A stretch of DNA of 64,000 bases from Rhodopseudomonas julia (lineage in GTDB: Bacteria; Pseudomonadota; Alphaproteobacteria; Rhizobiales; Afifellaceae). A program made the translations under genes and the position numbers. Every line of letters starts with the position of its first letter. The stretch's first letter is position 1. A model generated the notes under the pieces. That model did no database searches, was not told the origin of the DNA, and saw only the letters and a list, made by a program, of their open reading frames with translations. This document shows positions 35,832-42,524 of the stretch, one piece after another. The stretch is taken from positions 1,178,001 through 1,242,000 of the forward strand of contig NZ_JAUSUK010000002.1 in assembly GCF_030813515.1 (NCBI RefSeq), read 5' to 3'.

Positions 35832-35862
35832 TTATGTGGCGTTGCGAATCCTGCCGTTCAAG
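35832..35862 (-). promoter_or_regulatory. Sigma-32-like promoter of hsp20
   Basis: On the reverse strand CTTGAA (35857-35862) is separated by 17 bases from CCACATAA (35832-35839). This matches the -35 consensus of heat-shock sigma-32 promoters exactly and the -10 in part, and gives a leader of about 65 bases. Confidence 0.65.
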
Positions 35863-36007
35863 CCTCCAGCCGAGCTCCGCTGACGTCTCTAGAGCGGGTT
35901 TTTTGCCTCGGGCCTCCTCATCAGCGAGCCAATCGGGCCGCTCTCATTGACTTGGTCTTTTGGGGAGGGACGGGTGAGCGGCCTTGTCTCTCTTTTCGCG
36001 CACCGAT

Positions 36008-36029
36008 AAATGTACCCGAAGGTACCTTT
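36008..36029. promoter_or_regulatory. Candidate repressor operator upstream of emrA
   Basis: A 22-base palindrome with arms AAATGTACC (36008-36016) and GGTACCTTT (36021-36029) around CGAA matches at eight of nine positions. It ends 17 bases before the emrA start codon. Size and position suit a TetR-family dimer, and a tetR gene closes the operon. Confidence 0.65.
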
Positions 36030-36045
36030 CTTTTTCGGTGTGTCG

Positions 36046-37263
36046 ATGAGTGAGCAAGCGTCCAACGCTGGCGACGGCGAACGGTCTCAAGCTGATGCTG
36101 AAGAGAGCGGAGAGAAGGGACGAGCTGAAGCTTCGCAATCGCCGAGCGAAGACACCAAGCGCTCCTCGCTGAAGAAGCCCTGGGTGCGGGTTTTCCTACT
36201 GGTTGTTGGCGTCGCGTTGCTCGTCGGTGGCGGTTGGTGGCTGTGGCACTACTGGACGGTCGGCCGCTTCATCGAGAGCACCAACGACGCCTATCTGCAG
36301 GCCGATCAGGTCACGATTTCGCCGAAGGTCGGCGGCTATGTCGAAGGTGTCATGGTCAAGGCCAATGCCAGTGTCGAAGCCGGCGACGTGCTCGTGAAGA
36401 TCAATGACGAGGATTATCGAGCCGGCGTTGCCCGGGCGACTGCAGGTTTGCAGGCAGCAAAAGCGGATCTCGCCAAGGCGAAAGCTGAGGCGGGACGGTC
36501 CAGGGTGGCTGTCCAGCAGGCGGAAGCTCAGCTTGCTCAGGCAAAGGTGAATGAGACTTTTGCGCAAAGCCAGGTGGAGCGCTATGCGCCTCTCGTGAAA
36601 ACCGGGGCGCAGCCGGAAGAGCGGCTGTCGCAGCTGATCAACCAGCGCGACCAGGCCGAAGCGCAGGTGAAGGTTGCTGCGGCCTCTCTTGCTTCTGCAA
36701 AGGAAGCGACCAACACGGCCGACGCTCAAATCCTCCAGGCACGTGCAGCCATCGGTCAGGCGCAGGCTCAGCTGACGGACGCCAACAACCAGCTGGCGAA
36801 CACGCTGATCAAGAGCCCGATCTTCGGTCGGGTCGGCGACAAGACGGTCAATGTCGGTCAGCTCGTGCAGCCCGGAACGCGGCTGATGACGATCGTCCCG
36901 GTCAATCAGCTTTATCTGGAAGCGAATTTCAAAGAGACGCAGATCGAGCTGATGCGGGTCGGCCAGCCTGCGACGATCAAAGTGGACGCGCTCACCGCCG
37001 AAGAGCTGCACGGCCATGTGGAGAGCTTTTCGCCCGCAACCGGCGCGCAGTTCGCCCTGATCCCGGCCGAAAACGCCACTGGGAACTTTACCAAAATCGT
37101 GCAGCGCGTGCCGGTTCGTATCGCCGTCGATCCGGGGCCGGCTGCGAGTAAGGTCCTCGTGCCCGGCCTCTCAGTCACGGTCGAGGTCGACACGCGCGGC
37201 GCGCGCGACGAATACGAGGAGATGCAGGAAGAGGGCCGGCGTGCGGACGAGGCCGCGCAGTGA
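36046..37263 (+). CDS. EmrA/HlyD-type membrane fusion protein of a tripartite efflux system
   Basis: This 405-residue adaptor connects the MFS pump encoded next to the outer-membrane lipoprotein two genes on. It has an acidic, hydrophilic cytoplasmic N-terminus (about 1-44), one membrane helix (VFLLVVGVALLVGGGWWLW), the lipoyl half STNDAYLQADQVTISPKVGGYVEGV, a long Ala/Gln/Lys coiled-coil hairpin (about 115-235), and the second lipoyl half NTLIKSPIFGRVGDKTVNVGQLV. The ATG at 36046 is preferred to that at 36010 because the latter lies inside the operator palindrome. Confidence 0.92.
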   Translation: MSEQASNAGDGERSQADAEESGEKGRAEASQSPSEDTKRSSLKKPWVRVFLLVVGVALLVGGGWWLWHYWTVGRFIESTNDAYLQADQVTISPKVGGYVEGVMVKANASVEAGDVLVKINDEDYRAGVARATAGLQAAKADLAKAKAEAGRSRVAVQQAEAQLAQAKVNETFAQSQVERYAPLVKTGAQPEERLSQLINQRDQAEAQVKVAAASLASAKEATNTADAQILQARAAIGQAQAQLTDANNQLANTLIKSPIFGRVGDKTVNVGQLVQPGTRLMTIVPVNQLYLEANFKETQIELMRVGQPATIKVDALTAEELHGHVESFSPATGAQFALIPAENATGNFTKIVQRVPVRIAVDPGPAASKVLVPGLSVTVEVDTRGARDEYEEMQEEGRRADEAAQ

Positions 37264-38831
37264 GCACGGCCGAGGCGACAGCGGAGGTGGACGCATCCGC
37301 CTCAACCGAACCGCGAGCGGATGCCGCCGCCTGGCTCGCAGTCGCCGCCGGCACGATCGGCGCGCTCATGGCGACACTCGATATTTCGATCGTTAACGCG
37401 GCATTGCCGGTGATCCAGGGTGAGATCGGTGCGAGCGGTACCGAAGGCACCTGGATTTCCACTGCCTACCTCGTCGCCGAAATCGTCATGATCCCACTGA
37501 CGGGCTGGTTCGTGCGTGTCCTCACGCTGCGTACGTTTCTCCTGCTCATGACGATCTTTTTCGTCGTCTTCTCAGTTCTCTGCGGTTTCTCTTCATCACT
37601 GTCGATGATGATCATCGGCCGCGTCGGGCAGGGATTTACTGGCGGGGCGATGATACCGACGGCGCTCACCATCGTCTCGAAGCGGCTGCCATCGGACAAA
37701 CAACCGATCGGAATTGCGCTTTTCGGCCTCACCATCGTGCTCGGGCCGATCCTTGGTCCTCTCATCGGCGGCTATCTGACGGAGCATGTCAGCTGGCACT
37801 ATGCCTTTTTCCTCAATCTTCCGGTGGGGCTCGGGCTAGTCCTTCTGCTTGTCGTCGGCATGCCACCGGCGAAGGCGCATCTTCGCGCGTTCTTCAAGGC
37901 CGACTGGTTCGGCATTCTCGGGCTCGCGCTTTTCCTGGGCTGCCTGACCACCGTCTTGGAGGAAGGACAGCGCGAGCTCTGGTTTCAGTCGGAGCTGATC
38001 CTTGCCCTCAGCTTTGCGTCGTTGATCGGGCTTGTCCTGCTCATCATCGGACAGAGGAAGGCGACCGAGCCGGTTATCGACCTTTCGATCCTGTTTGAGC
38101 GGAGCTTTGGCAGCGTCTTTTTGATGAGTCTCGTCACAGGCGCCGCGCTTTACGGCATCCTCTACCTGATCCCTCAGTTCTTGGCGCAGATCCCGGACTA
38201 TAATGCCTATCAGTCCGGTCTCATCGTGCTCATCAGCGGCATACCGACCCTGATGATCATGCCGTTCTTTCCGTTCCTTGTCCGGACCCTCGATCTCCGC
38301 CTGGCGATCGCGATTGGACTTTTTGTCTACGCGTTGAGCTGTTTCGCCGACATATCGATGACTGCCCAGTCGGATGGCGGCGATTTCTATTTCTCGCAGT
38401 TGCTTCGCGGCATCGGGCAGGGGTTCGCGCTGCTCTTTCTCAATCAGGCGGCGACGAGTTCGGTGATCCGGGAAAAGGCAGATGACGCGTCCGGTCTCTT
38501 CAATGCGGCACGAAACCTGGGCGGCTCTTTCGGACTTGCGCTCATCTCCACGCTTCAGGATCGTCGCGTCACGTTTCACGTCGAGCGGATCAGCGAGACG
38601 GTCAACGCCAATTCGGTCCAGGTGCAAGAGCGCCTGCAGGAACTTGGTGGGAATGACGCCTATCAGCGCCTGCAGGCATTGAAGCTGCTCTTCGGAACGA
38701 TCCGCGAGCAGGCCGTCGTGATGGTCTACAACGACCTGTTTTTCATCTTCGGCATCATCCTTGTCGTTTCCATCCCGCTCGTTCTGCTCTTGCGGCCTTT
38801 GTCGCAGGGGCAGGGCATGGCGATGCATTAA
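37260..38831 (+). CDS. EmrB-type MFS drug efflux transporter (DHA2, 14 helices)
   Basis: This 523-residue proton-driven pump has about 14 membrane helices. Motif A-like and antiporter motifs are recognisable: TLDISIVNAALPVIQGEIGAS in helix 1, the loop GWFVRVLTLRTFLLL, and motif C in GLTIVLGPILGPLIGGYL. The GTG start overlaps the emrA stop (GTGA), so the two subunits are translationally coupled. Likely cargo is hydrophobic toxic compounds such as uncouplers or phenolics, by family analogy only. Confidence 0.93.
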   Translation: MSTAEATAEVDASASTEPRADAAAWLAVAAGTIGALMATLDISIVNAALPVIQGEIGASGTEGTWISTAYLVAEIVMIPLTGWFVRVLTLRTFLLLMTIFFVVFSVLCGFSSSLSMMIIGRVGQGFTGGAMIPTALTIVSKRLPSDKQPIGIALFGLTIVLGPILGPLIGGYLTEHVSWHYAFFLNLPVGLGLVLLLVVGMPPAKAHLRAFFKADWFGILGLALFLGCLTTVLEEGQRELWFQSELILALSFASLIGLVLLIIGQRKATEPVIDLSILFERSFGSVFLMSLVTGAALYGILYLIPQFLAQIPDYNAYQSGLIVLISGIPTLMIMPFFPFLVRTLDLRLAIAIGLFVYALSCFADISMTAQSDGGDFYFSQLLRGIGQGFALLFLNQAATSSVIREKADDASGLFNAARNLGGSFGLALISTLQDRRVTFHVERISETVNANSVQVQERLQELGGNDAYQRLQALKLLFGTIREQAVVMVYNDLFFIFGIILVVSIPLVLLLRPLSQGQGMAMH

Positions 38832-38840
38832 GGGTCCGTC

Positions 38841-40367
38841 ATGTCCCATTGGCGCCTGTTCGCACCTTTGGCCTGCAGCTTGGTTTTGTCCGGCTGCATG
38901 GTCGGCCCGGATTATCAGGGGCCGCCGGATGCTGCCCCCTTTGCGCGTCTGGCCGGTGCCTTCCGGCATGCGGACCGCACGACGCCCGCTTATTATCCGG
39001 CGGCCGCCTGGTGGGAGAGTTTGTCGGACAAACAGCTCGATGCGCTGATCGTGCTCGCTCTATCGAAGAGCCCGAATGTTGAACTTGCAACCGCGCGACT
39101 GAAGCAGGAGCGGGCGGGGGTGGCCGGTGCTCGTGCCGATCTCATGCCCAAAGCCGCCGGCCTTGGAGCGGCAAGCGGCGCCCGTTTAGGGCTCGGCGAC
39201 ACGGACGGTCTCAACAACAAGATCGCCGCAGCGGCGGCAGGCCTTGGCCCGCAGGCCGTGGCCGCGGCTCCAGAGATTCCCGAACATGTGAGCACGGGCC
39301 TCTACAATGCGGCTTTCGACGCATCCTGGGAGATCGACGTTTTCGGCGGTCGGAGACGCGCCGTGGAGCGCTCCAGCGCCAGAGCTCAAGCAGCAGAAGC
39401 CGCACTCGCAGACGTGTATGTGCAGCTATCGGCGGAGGTGGCGCGTGCCTATGTCGGTCTGCGAGCGGCACAGAGACAACTTGGCATCGTTCGCCACTCG
39501 GTATCGTTGCAGCAGAAGACGTTCGATCTGACCCGTCAGCAGGTGGAGCAGGGAACGTCTGCCGACCTTGATCTCGCGCGTTTGGAAACACAGCTCTCAA
39601 GTACGCAGGCCGACATTCCCTTGCTTGAAGCTCAGGTGGAAGAGGCGCTCGGTCAGCTTGCGGTTTTATGCGGACTGGAACCGGGTGCGCTCGACGCACG
39701 GTTGTCTAAGCCGAGGCCGATTCCGTCCCCACCAAAGACCGTGCCTGTCGGCGATCCAGCGTCTATGCTCCGAAGACGGCCAGATATTCGCCAGGCCGAA
39801 CGTCAGCTCGCTTCGGCCAATGCCGCGATCGGTGAGGCCGTGGCGCAGTATTTCCCACGGATCAAACTCGTCGGCCTTGCCGTCTCCGGAGGGAATCAGC
39901 CCGGCGATCTCGCCGATACCGCCTCGCTCAGCCTTCTCGGGGGGCCCACGCTGCAGTGGAACATTCTGAGCTTCGGGCGGATCGACGCCAAGGTCGAACA
40001 ATCCGAGGCCGCGACGCAGGCAGCCCTCGCCCAGTACAGGCAAAGTGTGCTTGCAGCTCTTCAGGATGCCGAATCCTCACTCATACAATTCCGCAAGCGA
40101 AAGGAGAACGTTGCCTATCTGGCGCGGGCGAGCGCGTCGGCGGCACGGGCGGCTGCTCTCACCCGCGATATGAACCAGGCGGGCGCCCTCGGCCTGATCG
40201 ATACACTCGATATCGAGCGCCAGCGCTTGCAGACGGAACAGAGCCTCGCCCAGGCCGAGGCGGAACTAACAAACGCGTTCATTGCGTTAGAGAAGAGCCT
40301 CGGGCTTGGATGGGAACCGGCGACAAAGCGGCAACCGGCAGCGACCGCCGTGGCCAAGGCCAACTGA
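38841..40367 (+). CDS. NodT-family outer-membrane efflux lipoprotein (TolC-like)
   Basis: This 508-residue channel supplies the outer-membrane part of the tripartite pump. The lipobox LSGC places the acylated cysteine at residue 19, followed by the family opening MVGPDYQGPP. Two OEP domains follow, with AFDASWEIDVFGGRRRAVE and GLIDTLDIERQRLQTEQSLAQAEAEL marking equivalent helices of each half. It starts ten bases after emrB. Inclusion of all three pump parts and the regulator in one operon is notable, since many EmrAB systems borrow a distant TolC. Confidence 0.92.
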   Translation: MSHWRLFAPLACSLVLSGCMVGPDYQGPPDAAPFARLAGAFRHADRTTPAYYPAAAWWESLSDKQLDALIVLALSKSPNVELATARLKQERAGVAGARADLMPKAAGLGAASGARLGLGDTDGLNNKIAAAAAGLGPQAVAAAPEIPEHVSTGLYNAAFDASWEIDVFGGRRRAVERSSARAQAAEAALADVYVQLSAEVARAYVGLRAAQRQLGIVRHSVSLQQKTFDLTRQQVEQGTSADLDLARLETQLSSTQADIPLLEAQVEEALGQLAVLCGLEPGALDARLSKPRPIPSPPKTVPVGDPASMLRRRPDIRQAERQLASANAAIGEAVAQYFPRIKLVGLAVSGGNQPGDLADTASLSLLGGPTLQWNILSFGRIDAKVEQSEAATQAALAQYRQSVLAALQDAESSLIQFRKRKENVAYLARASASAARAAALTRDMNQAGALGLIDTLDIERQRLQTEQSLAQAEAELTNAFIALEKSLGLGWEPATKRQPAATAVAKAN

Positions 40368-40387
40368 AACAACATGCAGAACTTACC

Positions 40388-41119
40388 ATGACGCCGAAGC
40401 AAGATCAGTCCGAGGATAACAGACGCAGCTGTTGCGTCGTCGGTGCCTGTGGCGAGAACGAGTTTGTGGAGGCGGGTGGTGCTGCTCGTCGAGGTCGGCC
40501 GCGCAAAGGCACGAGCGGTCTCGTCACCGAGCGGATTGTGGCGGTCGCAACCGAGCTCTTTCTGGAACGTGGCTTCGCCGAAACCAACATGGATGCTGTC
40601 GCTGCGCGGGCGGGCAGTTCCAAGCGTACGCTTTATGCGCGCTTCTCCTCCAAGGACGCGTTGTTCGAAGCCGTCATTCTGAAGTTTTTGCGCGAGCGGC
40701 TGACGGAACTGCAAGTGACGATCAGGCGTGATGACGGGCTCGAAGAAACGCTCATAAGCGCCGGCGAACGGTTGCTGGAAGGTGCGATGACGCCAGAGGT
40801 CATCCGTCTTCACCGCCTGATGGCTTGCGAAGGAGAGAACTTTCCGGAGCTGGCGCGCACGGTCAACGAGCAGGCCTGGACGCAGTTTCGCCTTTTCGTG
40901 GCCGATGTCCTGCAGCAGGCGAGTGTTCGCTACGAGGAACCGTTCGAAGATTGCGAATGGTTGGCGACGCAGTTTTTCGGGATGATGGTAGAGCCGTATT
41001 TCCGGCGTGCGACGCTTGGCCTTGAGCCGGCCGAGGTGACCTCCGAGATGCGCAAAGATGTGCACCGGTCAGTGCAGCTCTTCTTGAACGGAAGCAGAGG
41101 CCTTTCCGGATCTGTGTAA
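40388..41119 (+). CDS. TetR-family transcriptional regulator
   Basis: This 243-residue regulator has a helix-turn-helix at about 46-92 (IVAVATELFLERGFAETNMDAVAARAGSSKRTLYARFSSKD) and a C-terminal ligand domain of the AcrR/AefR-like C-terminal type. Unusually, about 35 residues precede the DNA-binding domain and contain three cysteines (CC at 15-16 and C21). It is the last gene of the efflux operon, 20 bases after nodT, so it probably represses its own operon through the palindrome before emrA. The frame is open upstream into nodT, but that part is antisense-like noise. Confidence 0.9.
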   Translation: MTPKQDQSEDNRRSCCVVGACGENEFVEAGGAARRGRPRKGTSGLVTERIVAVATELFLERGFAETNMDAVAARAGSSKRTLYARFSSKDALFEAVILKFLRERLTELQVTIRRDDGLEETLISAGERLLEGAMTPEVIRLHRLMACEGENFPELARTVNEQAWTQFRLFVADVLQQASVRYEEPFEDCEWLATQFFGMMVEPYFRRATLGLEPAEVTSEMRKDVHRSVQLFLNGSRGLSGSV

Positions 41120-41244
41120 AAACCGGCTTTCCTGTGTAATGCTGAGGAAAGGTCGCGTCGCCAGTGTGTTGCCTTCAGGCCATAGCGGAAGCTGTGACCA
41201 GACACTAAAAGCACCTGGCGGGTTTCATTTATTCGGAAGAGAGC

Positions 41245-42420
41245 ATGCGGCATCGGGGCAGGAGCGGAGAACCGGGTCCAAGGGGCCTGTTTATTCCCGC
41301 GGGACTATCGGCACTTCTGGTCTTTTGTGTCGTCTCCGTATTGGCGGGATGCGCCGGACTGCCCGATGAAGCGGCGCTGACACCCGTTCAGGCGACCGTG
41401 CCGGGCGCACAGCTCGTGACCATCTATGCGGCTACGACGCGGGAGCGAAAGGGGCCTCAGAGCGTCCTCTATACGTCTGAGCCAGCTGCTGAACTCAATT
41501 TTTCTCGTTACACGGTCTCCGTTCCACCCGGCCATAAGCCGACGGAAATCGAGTGGCCGGATGGTAAGGCCGATCCAAAGCGAAGCTTTGCAACCGTCAA
41601 GCAAGAGCGACTGACTGAGTCTGAATTCTATCGTCAAATCACGGCGCGGAACGGAAAGGGTCAGCTATCGCCTGGTCGCGACGATGTTGGCGTTTTCGTG
41701 CACGGGTACAACACAAGCTTTGCCGAATCGCTGTTCCGTCTGGCCCAGATCACGGTCGATTCGAATCCGAATAACGTGCCGGTTTTGTTTGCGTGGCCTT
41801 CAGAAGCGGCGGTGACCGGATATGTCGCAGATAAGGACGCTGTGACCTATTCGCGCGATTATCTCGCCGGTGTGTTGACGCATCTCGCCAGAGACCGCGA
41901 GGTCGGCGACATCACTCTCTTCGGCCACAGCATGGGTGGTTGGCTCGTGATGGAAGTGTTGCGTCAGCTCCGCCTTTCCGGCCATGGCGACGTGATCTCA
42001 GGCCTCGACGAGGTGATCCTCGCATCTCCGGATATCGATATCGACGTCTTCAGAACCCAGATCGCGGTCGTTGGTCGCAATCACCCACCGATGACCATCC
42101 TCGTGTCGAAGCAGGATCGGGCTCTCGCGATTTCGCGGCGCGTGGGTGGCGGACGGGCAAGGCTCGGGGGAGTGGACGTCGACGACCCGGAGATCGAGCA
42201 GTTGGCAGTGAAGTACAATCTGCGGATCATCGATATCTCGCAGCTCCCGAAAACAGACTTCCTCGGCCACGACCAGTTCGTGACGCTTGCAGCTCGGCTG
42301 GGATCCACCGGGCGGCGTGGTTTCGGCCAGCTCGGCGAAGCCGGCGCCTTCGTTTTCGACGCGGTCGGCAACACCGTCGCCAGTCCGTTCCGGATCGCGA
42401 GTGAAGTGCTGTCGCAATGA
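41245..42420 (+). CDS. Lipoprotein alpha/beta hydrolase (DUF900 family)
   Basis: This 391-residue predicted lipoprotein has the lipobox LAGC with acylated cysteine at 36, after an Arg-rich start and a hydrophobic segment. The alpha/beta-hydrolase domain follows: VFVHGYNTSFAES around the oxyanion region, nucleophile elbow GHSMGG (Ser229), an aspartate in ASPDIDIDVF, and a late histidine in FLGHDQFV. DUF900 proteins are putative esterases or lipases with unknown substrate. GGAAGAG precedes the ATG. It stands between the tetR gene and the betaine importer with more than 100 bases on each side, so it is probably transcribed separately. Confidence 0.85.
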   Translation: MRHRGRSGEPGPRGLFIPAGLSALLVFCVVSVLAGCAGLPDEAALTPVQATVPGAQLVTIYAATTRERKGPQSVLYTSEPAAELNFSRYTVSVPPGHKPTEIEWPDGKADPKRSFATVKQERLTESEFYRQITARNGKGQLSPGRDDVGVFVHGYNTSFAESLFRLAQITVDSNPNNVPVLFAWPSEAAVTGYVADKDAVTYSRDYLAGVLTHLARDREVGDITLFGHSMGGWLVMEVLRQLRLSGHGDVISGLDEVILASPDIDIDVFRTQIAVVGRNHPPMTILVSKQDRALAISRRVGGGRARLGGVDVDDPEIEQLAVKYNLRIIDISQLPKTDFLGHDQFVTLAARLGSTGRRGFGQLGEAGAFVFDAVGNTVASPFRIASEVLSQ

Positions 42421-42524
42421 AAGCGCCGCGCATCTTTTAGCTGTCTCGGTGTTCCGGCACTCGGCTACGTTGACATCCAAGCTTCGATCATGAGGATGGC
42501 GCCACACCGAACAAAGGAGCGCCC

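Noticed and set aside
37439-37455. Second copy of the emrA operator (GGTACCGAAGG-like) inside emrB
   Set aside because: Only one arm matches and it lies within coding sequence; chance similarity is likely.
39956-40387. N-terminal extension of the tetR gene into nodT
   Set aside because: It is an out-of-frame reading of nodT; the ATG at 40388 gives a normal TetR protein.
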